From the NCBI RefSeq assembly GCF_013201625.1, contig NZ_CP053839.1, positions 1,736,001 through 1,800,000 on the forward strand: a DNA stretch of 64,000 nucleotides, given 5' to 3'. Positions 46,688-63,194 of this stretch are shown piece by piece. The notes below the pieces were generated by a model. That model saw only the letters and a list, made by a program, of their open reading frames with translations, was not told the DNA's origin and ran no database searches. Every line of letters starts with the position of its first letter. Within the stretch, counting starts at the first letter, position 1. Source of the DNA: Aliarcobacter lanthieri. Its GTDB lineage: Bacteria > Campylobacterota > Campylobacteria > Campylobacterales > Arcobacteraceae. Position numbers and translations under genes: made by a program.

Positions 46688-47099
46688 ATATTTTATTGCA
46701 ACTGATATTTTAATGGATTATATAATCTATGATAAATTTACAAAAGAAGATACTAATGATTCTTGTGAATATATAAAAAATATTTTAAAAGATAATAAAA
46801 ATATTTGTGTAGTAAATAATTCATCATTGATAGAAATATTATATTATTCAAAAAATAAATCTTTTATTAACAAAATAGCAAATTTATTGATATGTTTTTA
46901 TAATGATACAGATAAATGGCAAGTTGTAGAAGAAAATGAAAATATCATAGAAGATACTTTAGAATATTGTAAAAAAACAAATATGAATTATAAATATGCT
47001 TTACAATATTTTTGTGCTTTAAATAGTAGATGTAAAACTATAGTTTCAAATGATATAAGTTTTTTAGATTTAGATTTTCCAATTATTGGAACAAAATAA
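46677..47099 (+). CDS. PIN-domain protein (VapC-like), probably degenerate
   Basis: 140 aa, the usual PIN size. The first acid is in IATDILMDY near residue 10 and the second in SSLIEILYY near residue 54. The third motif reads NYKYALQYFCAL, where active relatives have Asp-Ala-Leu, so this Asp is replaced by Tyr. The fourth, VSNDISFL, is intact. PIN toxins cut RNA using four acids; loss of one suggests weak or no activity. No antitoxin gene is visible before it; the gene starts 11 nt inside the kinase gene. It may be a leftover or a regulator adapted to the two-component pair. Confidence 0.72.
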   Translation: MKNKYFIATDILMDYIIYDKFTKEDTNDSCEYIKNILKDNKNICVVNNSSLIEILYYSKNKSFINKIANLLICFYNDTDKWQVVEENENIIEDTLEYCKKTNMNYKYALQYFCALNSRCKTIVSNDISFLDLDFPIIGTK

Positions 47100-47121
47100 T
47101 AAGCCCTAAAAAGAGCTTATT
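47098..47121 (+). terminator. Possible terminator after the PIN gene
   Basis: AATAAGC pairs with GCTTATT (7 bp) across a 10-nt loop, overlapping the PIN stop codon, with only a short T-rich tail. It lies between convergent genes. Weak. Confidence 0.45.
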
Positions 47122-47132
47122 TGAGTTAATTT

Positions 47133-47420
47133 TTAGTTTTTTGGTAGAACTTTTATAGGAACCATCTGGAATTCATCCATATTCCAAACATTATTTTTTA
47201 CATAAGGTTCATTTAAAAGCCATTCATCAATCTCTTCATCCGTATCAAAATCAACAAATAAAGTCGATCCAACCATTACATCTTCTTCAATTAATGCACC
47301 AGCATTTAATATTTTACCCTCATTCATTAATTTTCTAGTACCTTCAATATGAGCATCTCTAGATTCTAATCTTCTATCTATTGCTCCTTCATTATCATAA
47401 GCGATTACTAAATATTGCAT
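47133..47420 (-). CDS. YciI-family protein
   Basis: 95 aa, the usual size. The MQYLVIAYDNEGAIDRRLESRDAHIE start fits the YciI/YCII ferredoxin-like fold, with the conserved His in RDAHI near residue 24 and Asp in VGSTLFVDFD. Members are small putative enzymes or binding proteins of unknown function. It converges with the PIN gene and lies downstream of the small membrane protein gene, with no overlap. The ribosome site AAGGAATA is 4-6 nt before the ATG. Confidence 0.88.
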   Translation of the reverse strand: MQYLVIAYDNEGAIDRRLESRDAHIEGTRKLMNEGKILNAGALIEEDVMVGSTLFVDFDTDEEIDEWLLNEPYVKNNVWNMDEFQMVPIKVLPKN

Positions 47421-47465
47421 AAATATTCCTTTTATAAAATTTTTTAGATTTTAACACAATTTTAA

Positions 47466-47849
47466 TTATAAAGATGAAGAAAGTAAGAATAAGATTGGAT
47501 ATATAAGAACATTCAAATATCTTAAAACTGGTGATATAGCAATGTTAAAAGGTATAATATCCTCCATATTGTTTCCACTTGATAGCTTTTTCATAAGTGT
47601 TAATTTAAAACTAATATCTAAAAATTTCAATACAATTATTGTACTCATAAAGAATCCAAAATTATTCAAACTAATAGCTAAATAAAGTGAATAGAAAAAA
47701 GATAGGTGTAAAATAAAATATATAAATATATTTTTTTTATATGCTAAAAAATTATTATAAATTAGTCCATATAAAGTATTAGATTTTTGCCAGTTAGTTT
47801 CAAAAAGTTCAATCGCAATAAAAATAAAAAAAAAGTAGATAATTTCCAT
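47466..47849 (-). CDS. Small multi-pass membrane protein, unknown
   Basis: 127 aa with four hydrophobic segments (about residues 2-17, 40-60, 63-82 and 105-125). I do not recognise the family. A conserved-looking WQKSNTLYGLIYNNF stretch lies between segments 1 and 2, and GNNMEDIIPFN before the last. It follows rpoC on the same strand across the hairpin at 47862-47881, so it is the first gene after that block. No function can be given. Confidence 0.7.
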   Translation of the reverse strand: MEIIYFFFIFIAIELFETNWQKSNTLYGLIYNNFLAYKKNIFIYFILHLSFFYSLYLAISLNNFGFFMSTIIVLKFLDISFKLTLMKKLSSGNNMEDIIPFNIAISPVLRYLNVLIYPILFLLSSSL

Positions 47850-47861
47850 AAGAGTTCTTAT

Positions 47862-47881
47862 AATAGGGCAAACGCCCTATT
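47862..47881 (-). terminator. Hairpin after rpoC, possible terminator
   Basis: AATAGGGC pairs with GCCCTATT (8 bp, G/C-rich core) with a 4-nt loop. It lies directly after the rpoC stop. The longer T run is on the plus-strand side, so in the rpoC direction the U tract is poor and stopping may be partial. Confidence 0.6.
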
Positions 47882-47883
47882 TT

Positions 47884-56643
<8,760 letters not shown>

Positions 56644-56665
56644 AGCCTTCAAAGATGCTAAACTA

Positions 56666-56687
56666 TATATAGGGAAATCCCTATATA
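56666..56687 (-). other. Hairpin in the rplL-rpoB spacer (rplL side)
   Basis: TATATAGGG pairs with CCCTATATA across a 4-nt loop, 22 bases after the rplL stop. The rplL-rpoB junction is an attenuation and RNase III processing site in enterics; here that role is inference. Confidence 0.6.
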
Positions 56688-56708
56688 CCGTTAAGTTTAA
56701 AGTTAAAA

Positions 56709-57080
56709 TTATTTAACTTCTACTTTAGCTCCAGCAGCTTCTAACTGAGCTTTAATTGCATCAGCATCAGCTTTAGAGATTCCTTCTTTAATTGTTGAAG
56801 GAGTTTGCTCAGCTGCATCTTTAGCTTCTTTTAATCCTAAACCAGTAATTGCTCTGATTTCTTTAATTACATTGATTTTTTTGTCTCCTGAATCTAAGAT
56901 GATAACATCAAATTCAGTTTTTTCTTCAGCAGCTTCAACAGCAGCAACTGCTCCACCAGCAACTGCAACAGGTTGTGCAGATACACCAAATTTTTCTTCA
57001 AATTCTTTTACTAACTCTGATAATTCTAGTACAGATAAACCAGAGATAAATTCTAAAACATCTTCTTTAGAAATTGCCAT
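56709..57080 (-). CDS. rplL: 50S ribosomal protein L7/L12
   Basis: 123 aa, normal. The N-terminal dimer domain ([22 protein letters not shown]) is followed by an Ala-rich hinge ([17 protein letters not shown]) and the C-terminal factor-binding domain with [15 protein letters not shown]. It forms the ribosome stalk with L10 and recruits EF-Tu and EF-G. It is cotranscribed with rplJ, 45 bases downstream. Confidence 0.97.
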   Translation of the reverse strand: MAISKEDVLEFISGLSVLELSELVKEFEEKFGVSAQPVAVAGGAVAAVEAAEEKTEFDVIILDSGDKKINVIKEIRAITGLGLKEAKDAAEQTPSTIKEGISKADADAIKAQLEAAGAKVEVK

Positions 57081-57125
57081 TTTCTATCCTTTTTATATTT
57101 TTTTGTTATTTATTAGCTTAAATAA

Positions 57126-57614
57126 TTAAGCAGCCTCTTCTTCTTTTTTTCTTCTAAGAGCATCAAGACCAATAGTAAAGTTTCTAACTGGTCCCATCCA
57201 TACAGATGCAAGCATTCCAAGAAGTTCTTCTCTAGATGGTAATTTAGCAAATGCATTAACTCTAGCAACATCTGCAATTTCACCTTCAATAATTCCTGAT
57301 TTAATAGCAAACTTATCTTTGTTAGATGAAGCAAATTTATCAGCAACTTTACAAGCTGAAATTTGATCTTCTGACCACAAATAAATATTTGTTCCACTTA
57401 AATCAATATCACCTAATTCAGCAGCTTGAACAGCTTTTACAACTAAAGTATTTTTAATAACTTGAACTTTAGTATTATTAGCTTTTGCTTCTTTTCTTAA
57501 AGATTCTAACTCTCTATGAGTAAGACCTTTATAATCACAAACAACAACTGCTAAAGAGTTTTTAAATTCAGATGATAAATGGTTTATAATTTCTGATTTT
57601 TCTTGTCTTGTCAT
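57126..57614 (-). CDS. rplJ: 50S ribosomal protein L10
   Basis: 162 aa, normal. TRQEKSEIINHLSSEFKNS opens the rRNA-binding part, CDYKGLTHRELESLRKEAKANN is the family mark and the C-terminal helix binds L7/L12 dimers. A strong AAAGGAGG ribosome site lies 6 nt before the ATG. The 160-nt leader in front carries the L10 regulatory RNA, so the L10-L12 complex probably represses its own translation. Confidence 0.97.
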   Translation of the reverse strand: MTRQEKSEIINHLSSEFKNSLAVVVCDYKGLTHRELESLRKEAKANNTKVQVIKNTLVVKAVQAAELGDIDLSGTNIYLWSEDQISACKVADKFASSNKDKFAIKSGIIEGEIADVARVNAFAKLPSREELLGMLASVWMGPVRNFTIGLDALRRKKEEEAA

Positions 57615-57776
57615 TATTATTTTCCTCCTTTCAAAACATCATCCTAGGCGGGCTTTACAAGAAACGAAGGAAGTTTCTTACCAGCTGTCTTCAGTTTTAT
57701 GTCAGTGCTTTGAATAACACTCAAAAATATTGAAATACATTCAACACTTCTGAATATTAAAAAGACAAGGAAAACC
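57615..57776 (-). promoter_or_regulatory. Ribosomal protein L10 leader (rplJ-rplL autoregulation)
   Basis: The stretch GCTGGTAAGAAAC then GTTTCTTGTAAAGCCCGCC, read on the minus strand, matches the conserved core of the bacterial L10 leader, including a hairpin AAGAAAC/GTTTCTT. L10(L12)4 binds such leaders to stop translation. The identity is by pattern. Confidence 0.8.
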
Positions 57777-57781
57777 TTATC
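57757..57781 (-). terminator. Terminator/attenuator after rplA
   Basis: GATAAGG pairs with CCTTGTC (one G-T) with a TTTT loop, followed by TTTTTAA on the minus strand. The stem includes the rplA stop codon. It would reduce transcription from rplKA into rplJL. Confidence 0.7.
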
Positions 57782-58475
57782 TTATTTCTAATAATTCCAT
57801 ATTATCTAATGTAATTGATGGACTCATAGTTAAACTAATAGCTGCATTAGTGATATATCTTCCTTTTGCAGTTGATGGTTTAGCTTTGTTAATAGCTGAT
57901 ATAAATGCTTCTGCATTCTCTTTAATAGCTTCTGAACTAAAAGAAACTTTTCCAATAGCAGCTTGCATATTACCTTTTTTATCAACTCTATATGTCACTT
58001 GACCACCTTTAGCATCGTTAACTGCTTTAGTAACATCCATAGTAACTGTTCCAGTTTTAGGATTTGGCATTAAACCTTTTGGTCCTAATATTCTTCCTAC
58101 TTTACCAACAATTCCCATACAATCAGGAGTTGCTATTAATACATCAAAGTTAATGTTTCCAGCTTGGATAGCTTCTGCTAAATCGTCATTTCCAACAATA
58201 TCAGCACCAGCAGCTTTTGCTTCATCAAGCTTTACACCTTTTGCAAATACTGCAACTCTAACAGTTTTTCCTGTACCATTTGGAAGCACAACTGCTCCTC
58301 TAATCATTTGATCTGCATGTCTTGGATCTACATTTAAGTTAAGAGCGATTTCAACACTCTCATCAAATTTAGCAGATTTTAATTCTTTTAAAGTTGTACA
58401 AGCTTCAGCTAAAGAGTATTTTCTATCTTCAACTTTTGCACTCAATGCTTTATATCTTTTTGAAATTTTTGCCAT
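57777..58475 (-). CDS. rplA: 50S ribosomal protein L1
   Basis: 232 aa, normal. [18 protein letters not shown] opens the protein, then [20 protein letters not shown] near residue 40 and [16 protein letters not shown] near residue 129, the L1 signature. It binds 23S rRNA at the E-site stalk and represses rplKA translation in many bacteria. It follows rplK by 80 nt, and a terminator overlaps its stop codon. Confidence 0.97.
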   Translation of the reverse strand: MAKISKRYKALSAKVEDRKYSLAEACTTLKELKSAKFDESVEIALNLNVDPRHADQMIRGAVVLPNGTGKTVRVAVFAKGVKLDEAKAAGADIVGNDDLAEAIQAGNINFDVLIATPDCMGIVGKVGRILGPKGLMPNPKTGTVTMDVTKAVNDAKGGQVTYRVDKKGNMQAAIGKVSFSSEAIKENAEAFISAINKAKPSTAKGRYITNAAISLTMSPSITLDNMELLEIR

Positions 58476-58555
58476 ATTCTTCTCCGCAATATTTATTTTT
58501 TTGCTTCCACTATTTAAAAGACTAGTGGTTAGACTTTATATATCAAAACAGAATA

Positions 58556-58981
58556 TTATAATTCTGTTTCAATTCCTATTGATCTAGCTGAACCAGCAAC
58601 AATTTTTGCTGCAACTTCTCTATCATCAGTATTTAAATCTTTGATTTTCATATCAACGATTTCCATAATTTGATCTTTAGATAATTTCCCAACTTTATTT
58701 TTAAGTGGATTATCACTACCTTTTTTAACTCCAGAAACTTTTTTAATAAGTTCTGTCATAGGTGGTTGTTTTACTTCAAAAGTAAAACTTTTATCTGCAT
58801 AAATAGTAATAATAACTGGTAATCTATATCCAGCTTTTTCTTTTGTTTTCTCATTGAATGCTTTACAGAATTCCATGATATTAACACCTCTTTGCCCTAA
58901 TGCTGGACCAACTGGAGGAGATGGGTTTGCTGCACCTGCAGGTATTTGTAGTTTTAAATAACCTTGAATTTTCTTAGCCAT
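58556..58981 (-). CDS. rplK: 50S ribosomal protein L11
   Basis: 141 aa, normal. [30 protein letters not shown] is split by the conserved Pro-Pro-Val-Gly; [11 protein letters not shown] and the C-terminal [14 protein letters not shown] complete the family. It supports GTPase-centre rRNA and RelA sensing of uncharged tRNA. A 21-bp hairpin lies in the 101-nt spacer from nusG. Confidence 0.97.
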   Translation of the reverse strand: MAKKIQGYLKLQIPAGAANPSPPVGPALGQRGVNIMEFCKAFNEKTKEKAGYRLPVIITIYADKSFTFEVKQPPMTELIKKVSGVKKGSDNPLKNKVGKLSKDQIMEIVDMKIKDLNTDDREVAAKIVAGSARSIGIETEL

Positions 58982-59018
58982 GCTATTCCTTTAAAAAATT
59001 TTAATGATTTTAATGATT

Positions 59019-59070
59019 AGACATTAGGCAAAAAAACTAAAAAAGAAGCTAGTTTCTTTGCCTAATGCCT
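59019..59070 (-). promoter_or_regulatory. 21-bp hairpin in the nusG-rplK leader
   Basis: Read on the minus strand, bases 59070-59050 pair with 59039-59019 over 21 positions with only two G-T pairs, leaving a 10-nt loop (GCTTCTTTTT). No T run follows. The likely role is a leader or processing structure before rplK (L1 operator or RNase III site), but the fold has no internal bulge as known L1 sites do. Confidence 0.8.
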
Positions 59071-59082
59071 AAAATTAAAAAT

Positions 59083-59610
59083 TTATACTATTCTTTCAAC
59101 TTGAGTATACGATATTTCTACTGGTGTATTTCTTCCAAAAATAGAAACATTAAGTTTTAAGACACCTGATACCATATCAAAGTCTTCAACTATACCATTG
59201 AAGTTTGCAAATGGACCTTCATTTATTCTTACCATTTCTCCTTCATCAAAAGAGATTTTTGGTTTTGCTGCTGCTTTATTTTTAGCTTTTTCTAAAATAA
59301 GATTTATATCTTTATCACTTAAAGCTGTTGGCTTTTTTGATTCTCCAATAAATCTTCCAACCTTCGGCATTGATTGAATTCTATGCCATAATGCTGTATC
59401 TAAGTCAATTTTAGCAAATGCATAAGCTGGATACAAAGGTCTTTCAACTATAGTTTTTTTACCTTTTTTTACTTCAATTAAGTCTTCAGTAGGAACTAAA
59501 ACTTCAGCAATTCTATCATCTGCCATTTCATCAGCTAATTTAACTAATGCTTTTTTTACAGATAATTCACTTCCTGAATAGGTTTGTATTGCGTACCATT
59601 TATGTGCCAT
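59083..59610 (-). CDS. nusG: Transcription termination/antitermination protein NusG
   Basis: 175 aa, normal. The NGN domain (1-110) starts HKWYAIQTYSGSE and contains RPLYPAYAFAKIDLD; the KOW domain (about 122-175) has EGEMVRINEGPFANFNGIVEDFD. It binds RNA polymerase and links it to Rho or ribosomes. The secE stop lies 8 nt upstream. Confidence 0.97.
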   Translation of the reverse strand: MAHKWYAIQTYSGSELSVKKALVKLADEMADDRIAEVLVPTEDLIEVKKGKKTIVERPLYPAYAFAKIDLDTALWHRIQSMPKVGRFIGESKKPTALSDKDINLILEKAKNKAAAKPKISFDEGEMVRINEGPFANFNGIVEDFDMVSGVLKLNVSIFGRNTPVEISYTQVERIV

Positions 59611-59618
59611 ATTTTTCC

Positions 59619-59801
59619 TTAATTAATTATTGAAGATAAACTAATTGACATAATTCCATCAATTATAGCTAAGAATATAGTTATAACAGTCACAACAATA
59701 AATACAGATAAGTATGCAGTTCTTATTTGTTCTTTTATAGGAAAGATAACTTTAGACAACTCTGATTTTACATTATTGAAATAACTACTAACTTTACTCA
59801 C
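59619..59801 (-). CDS. secE: Preprotein translocase subunit SecE
   Basis: 60 aa, the short one-helix SecE type. It starts at a GTG with GGAG 6 nt upstream. An amphipathic part (VSSYFNNVKSELSKVIFPIKEQIR) is followed by one membrane helix (about residues 30-55). It clamps SecY in the Sec channel. It sits between tRNA-Trp and nusG, the standard order. Confidence 0.95.
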   Translation of the reverse strand: MSKVSSYFNNVKSELSKVIFPIKEQIRTAYLSVFIVVTVITIFLAIIDGIMSISLSSIIN

Positions 59802-59882
59802 TAACTTCTCCGATTCTACAATTTGATCTTTAAATTCTATAAAAGGAACTTTTTAAGAACACTTTATAAAACTTAAAAGTGG

Positions 59883-59955
59883 CAGGCCAGGAGGGACTCG
59901 AACCCCCATCACTCGGATTTGGAATCCGATGCTCTACCATTGGAGCTACTGACCT
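59883..59955 (-). tRNA. tRNA-Trp (CCA)
   Basis: The acceptor AGGTCAG pairs with CTGGCCT (G-T present), anticodon CCA in TTCCAAA, discriminator G, CCA encoded (to 59880). It lies between rpmG and secE, with the rpmG terminator immediately upstream. Confidence 0.96.
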
Positions 59956-59988
59956 AAAAAGATTAAGTCTGCATTAGCAGACTTAATC
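59956..59988 (-). terminator. Terminator between rpmG and tRNA-Trp
   Basis: GATTAAGTCTGC pairs perfectly with GCAGACTTAATC (12 bp, TAAT loop), followed by TTTTT on the minus strand, only 3 nt after the rpmG stop. The T run abuts the 5' end of tRNA-Trp. Confidence 0.85.
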
Positions 59989-59991
59989 TCA

Positions 59992-60162
59992 TCAAGATTT
60001 TAACTTTACTTCTTTATGTGTAGTATGTTTTTTTAATCTTGGACAATATTTTCTAACCTCAAACTTTTCAGTATGAGTTTTTGGATTTTTCCAAGTAGTG
60101 TAGTTAATGTCTCCACTTTCTTGACATTTTAATCCAATTTTAATTCTTACTGCATTTGCCAT
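59992..60162 (-). CDS. rpmG: 50S ribosomal protein L33
   Basis: 56 aa, too short for most ORF cut-offs. The protein starts [15 protein letters not shown], then [23 protein letters not shown] and ends [11 protein letters not shown]. Only two of the four zinc Cys of the C-plus form remain (GLKC and KYC), so this is the zinc-free type. It follows tuf by 9 nt and is the usual partner in the tuf-rpmG-trnW-secE-nusG order. Confidence 0.95.
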   Translation of the reverse strand: MANAVRIKIGLKCQESGDINYTTWKNPKTHTEKFEVRKYCPRLKKHTTHKEVKLKS

Positions 60163-60171
60163 CAATAATCC

Positions 60172-61380
60172 TTATTTAATTATTTCTGAAACAACTCCAG
60201 CACCTACAGTTCTTCCACCTTCTCTAATAGCGAATTTAGTTCCTTTATCTAAAGCGATTGGAGCAACTAATTCAACTGTCATTTCTACGTTATCACCTGG
60301 CATAACCATTTCAGTACCTTCAGCTAAAGTACAAGAACCTGTTACGTCTGTTGTTCTAACATAGAATTGTGGTCTATATCCACTAAAGAATGGAGTATGT
60401 CTTCCACCTTCTTCTTTTGAAAGGATATAAACTTCACATTTAAAAGTTGTATGTGGAGTAATTGTTCCTGGTTTAACAAGAACTTGTCCTCTTTCAACAT
60501 CTTCTTTTTTAATACCTCTTAAAAGAATACCGCAGTTATCTCCAGCTTGACCTTGTTCCATCTCTTTTCTAAACATTTCAACACCAGTAACTGTTGTTTT
60601 TCTTGTATCAGAGAATCCAACGATTTCAATCTCTTCACCAACTTTAATAGTACCTTGCTCAATTCTTCCAGTAACAACTGTTCCTCTTCCTGAAATAGAG
60701 AAAACATCTTCAACTGGCATTAAGAAAGATTTTTCAGTATCTCTTTCTGGAGTTGGAATATATTCATCAACTGCATCCATTAATGCAACGATTTTTTCAG
60801 CCCATGGTCCAACAGCACCTTTTTTAGCTTCTTCTAAAGCTTGGAATGCAGAACCAGCAACGATTGGAGTATCATCACCTGGGAAATCATACGTAGATAG
60901 TAATTCTCTAATTTCCATTTCAACTAATTCTAACATTTCATCTTTGTCAGAAGGATCTAATTGATCTTCTTTATTTAAGAATACAACGATATATGGAACA
61001 CCTACTTGTTTAGATAATAGGATATGCTCTCTTGTTTGAGCCATTGGTCCATCAGTTGCAGCAATAACTAAGATAGCTCCATCCATTTGAGCAGCACCAG
61101 TAATCATGTTTTTAACATAATCGGCGTGACCTGGACAATCTACGTGTGCATAGTGTCTTTTATCAGTTTCATACTCAATATGAGAAGTAGCAATAGTAAT
61201 TCCTCTTTCTCTTTCTTCTGGAGCATTGTCGATTTGATCGTAATCTTTCATTTCTCCACCATATTTAAGTGCCAATACTGCAGAAATTGCAGCAGTTGTA
61301 GTAGTTTTACCGTGGTCAACGTGTCCAATTGTACCAATGTTTACGTGCGGCTTATTTCTTGAAAACTTTTCTTTTGCCAT
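60172..61380 (-). CDS. tuf: Elongation factor Tu
   Basis: 402 aa, normal for Campylobacterota (394 in E. coli). GTP motifs are [14 protein letters not shown] near residue 19, DCPGHADY near 82 and NKEDQLD near 137, the last with Glu where enterics have Cys. Domains 2 and 3 are complete. It carries aminoacyl-tRNA to the ribosome. The leader (61381-61490) carries a strong hairpin, and four tRNA genes lie just upstream on the same strand. Confidence 0.97.
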   Translation of the reverse strand: MAKEKFSRNKPHVNIGTIGHVDHGKTTTTAAISAVLALKYGGEMKDYDQIDNAPEERERGITIATSHIEYETDKRHYAHVDCPGHADYVKNMITGAAQMDGAILVIAATDGPMAQTREHILLSKQVGVPYIVVFLNKEDQLDPSDKDEMLELVEMEIRELLSTYDFPGDDTPIVAGSAFQALEEAKKGAVGPWAEKIVALMDAVDEYIPTPERDTEKSFLMPVEDVFSISGRGTVVTGRIEQGTIKVGEEIEIVGFSDTRKTTVTGVEMFRKEMEQGQAGDNCGILLRGIKKEDVERGQVLVKPGTITPHTTFKCEVYILSKEEGGRHTPFFSGYRPQFYVRTTDVTGSCTLAEGTEMVMPGDNVEMTVELVAPIALDKGTKFAIREGGRTVGAGVVSEIIK

Positions 61381-61417
61381 AGGAATTCCCCTTCTAAATT
61401 TATTTTACTTAATTTTG

Positions 61418-61459
61418 CCCTCTGAGTAGATAAGCCAGCAGGCTTCTCTATTCAGAGGG
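61418..61459 (-). promoter_or_regulatory. Structured 5' leader of tuf
   Basis: CCCTCTGA pairs with TCAGAGGG, and inside it AGAGAAGCC pairs with GGCTTATCT (one mismatch) around a TGCT loop. No T run follows. It lies between the putative tuf promoter and the ribosome site AAGGGGAA. Confidence 0.75.
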
Positions 61460-61487
61460 GGATTTGTTTTACACAAATTGAATGTGT

Positions 61488-61493
61488 ATTATA
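61488..61493 (-). promoter_or_regulatory. Putative -10 box for tuf
   Basis: Minus-strand TTAATATAATAC holds TATAAT, 107 bases before the tuf ATG and upstream of the leader hairpin. Confidence 0.55.
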
Positions 61494-61536
61494 TTAACTA
61501 AATACTAAAAACTAAATTAATGGGATATAAAAATTA

Positions 61537-61567
61537 GAGTTATAAAAAAAATTTGCGTTTATAACTC
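61537..61567 (-). terminator. Possible terminator of the tRNA Phe-Thr-Tyr-Gly operon
   Basis: GAGTTATAAA pairs with TTTATAACTC (10 bp), loop CGCAAATTTTT, then TAATTTTTATA on the minus strand, 24 bases after the CCA of tRNA-Gly. Confidence 0.6.
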
Positions 61568-61593
61568 AGCTCCCAGTAATCAATAAATAATGG

Positions 61594-61667
61594 AGCGGGA
61601 GACGAGACTCGAACTCGCGACAGTCTGCTTGGAAGGCAGAAGCTCTAGCCAACTGAGCTACTCCCGC
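61594..61667 (-). tRNA. tRNA-Gly (TCC), second copy
   Basis: Same sequence as 38385-38458 on the other strand, CCA encoded to 61591. Last gene of the Phe-Thr-Tyr-Gly group. Confidence 0.96.
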
Positions 61668-61679
61668 AACATTGCGTGG

Positions 61680-61761
61680 TGGTGAGAGAAGGATTTGAAC
61701 CTTCGAAGCCGTAGGCGGCGGATTTACAGTCCGCAGGATTTGACCACTCTCCAACCTCACC
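61680..61761 (-). tRNA. tRNA-Tyr (GTA)
   Basis: A long-variable-arm tRNA. The acceptor GGTGAGG pairs with TCTCACC (one G-T), anticodon GTA in CTGTAAA, discriminator A, CCA encoded to 61677. Confidence 0.96.
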
Positions 61762-61818
61762 GTTGAAAAATTATTGTTCTGGTCAAGCGCTGTTTCTTAA
61801 ACTTACGCAAGACAATGG

Positions 61819-61892
61819 AGCTGGTGAAGGGAGTCGAACCCCCGACCTGCTGATTACAAATCAGCTGCTCTAGCCAACTGAGCTACACCAGC
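61819..61892 (-). tRNA. tRNA-Thr (TGT), second copy
   Basis: Same sequence as 38680-38753 on the other strand, CCA encoded to 61816. Confidence 0.96.
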
Positions 61893-61906
61893 ACCAAATA
61901 AAATGG

Positions 61907-61979
61907 TGGTTCGAGACAGAATCGAACTGTCGACACAAGGATTTTCAATCCTTTGCTCTACCGACTGAGCTATCGAACC
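61907..61979 (-). tRNA. tRNA-Phe (GAA)
   Basis: The acceptor GGTTCGA pairs with TCGAACC, anticodon GAA in TTGAAAA, discriminator A, CCA encoded to 61904. First gene of the minus-strand tRNA group. Confidence 0.96.
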
Positions 61980-61997
61980 ACTGTAAATTGGAGTGAG

Positions 61998-62003
61998 ATT
62001 ATA
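61998..62003 (-). promoter_or_regulatory. Putative -10 box for the tRNA-Phe operon
   Basis: Minus-strand GCTGTATAATCT holds TATAAT 18 bases before tRNA-Phe. It lies just past the murD stop at 62022. Confidence 0.55.
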
Positions 62004-62021
62004 CAGCTTAAAATATTAATT

Positions 62022-63182
62022 CTAACTTAAATTTTTAACATATTTTTTGAATTCCTCTCCTCTTTCAGCATAAGATTTAAATTGATCTAAAGAAGCTGCT
62101 GCAGGAGATAAAAATCCAATACTATTTTCTTTCATATTAATATCTATAATTTTTACTGCATTTTCTAAAAAGTCACATTTATTTACTTTTATATTAAATT
62201 TACAGCAGAAATCTACTATTTTTTGTGAATTTGAACCAATAGAATAAACTTCAATATCTAAATTCTTAATATTATCAAAAAGTGGTTCAAGATTTGCACC
62301 TTTATCATCTCCACCTAATATAATATGTATATTATTATTTTTATATGGAACTAATGCATTTATAGTTGCATCAACATTCGTAGCTTTACTATCATCAATC
62401 CATAATCTATTTTTAATATCCTTAAATTCTTCAACTTTGTGTTTATCTATTTTGAATTGATTAATTAAGTCATAATTTACATCATTAGTTAATATTTTTC
62501 TAACACTCATAGCTAAAAGTGCATCTAATAAAAATGGTTCCTTAAAAAGCAAATTATCTTTTTTAAATCCAAAATATTTGCAAATATCATCGCTATTATT
62601 ATATGTAATTAAAAAAGCATCTGTTTTTATATTTTTAAATTCATCTGGAATTATTGCAATATCATTTTCTTGCATAAACATAAGTGGTTTAAGTTTTGCT
62701 TTTTTATATTCTTCAAAACTTCCATGCCATGTTATATGATCTTCAGTTATTGGTAAAAGAATATAAATATTTGGCTTAGCTTTATTTGTATAATGTAAAG
62801 TAAAAGATGAAGTTTCTAAAATCCAAATCTTTTTATTAATATCCAGTCCACTTAAAGGAACACCAATGTTACCACCATAAATAGAATCATATTTTTCAAG
62901 AAGATGTTGTGTCATTTGAGTTGTAGTTGTTTTCCCATTTGTTCCACTAATCCATATAGAAAAAGGCATCTCTTTATAAAATAAATCATAATCACTTAAT
63001 AAATTTTTTGAATATTTTACAAGTTCGTTATAAGGAGGAATTCCAGGACTTACAACTGTAATATCATCAGAGTATTTATCAAATTTATCTAAATCTACAT
63101 CATCAAAAAGCTTCGCATTTGGAAACCTTTTCTTTAATGCATTTGCTGTTTTCCCTTTTCCTAAAATTCTCAAATTATCCAA
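62022..63182 (-). CDS. murD: UDP-N-acetylmuramoylalanine-D-glutamate ligase
   Basis: 386 aa, shorter than the 438 of E. coli but usual for Campylobacterota; the N-terminal domain is reduced. The ATP-binding WISGTNGKTTTT is near residue 78, ILETSSFTLH near 115, TEDHITWHGSFEEY near 145 and LWIDDSKATNVDA near 262. It adds D-Glu to UDP-MurNAc-L-Ala in peptidoglycan synthesis. It starts at TTG 12 nt after the mraY stop, the order seen in dcw-like clusters. Confidence 0.94.
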   Translation of the reverse strand: MDNLRILGKGKTANALKKRFPNAKLFDDVDLDKFDKYSDDITVVSPGIPPYNELVKYSKNLLSDYDLFYKEMPFSIWISGTNGKTTTTQMTQHLLEKYDSIYGGNIGVPLSGLDINKKIWILETSSFTLHYTNKAKPNIYILLPITEDHITWHGSFEEYKKAKLKPLMFMQENDIAIIPDEFKNIKTDAFLITYNNSDDICKYFGFKKDNLLFKEPFLLDALLAMSVRKILTNDVNYDLINQFKIDKHKVEEFKDIKNRLWIDDSKATNVDATINALVPYKNNNIHIILGGDDKGANLEPLFDNIKNLDIEVYSIGSNSQKIVDFCCKFNIKVNKCDFLENAVKIIDINMKENSIGFLSPAAASLDQFKSYAERGEEFKKYVKNLS

Positions 63183-63194
63183 AGTATCTCTCTT

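Noticed and set aside
57113-57397. Second frame of 94 aa inside rplJ
   Set aside because: Leu-rich shadow of the L10 coding sequence on the same strand; no ribosome site.
61566-61760. 64-aa minus-strand frame upstream of tuf
   Set aside because: It is made from tRNA-Gly and tRNA-Tyr sequence and is not a protein gene.
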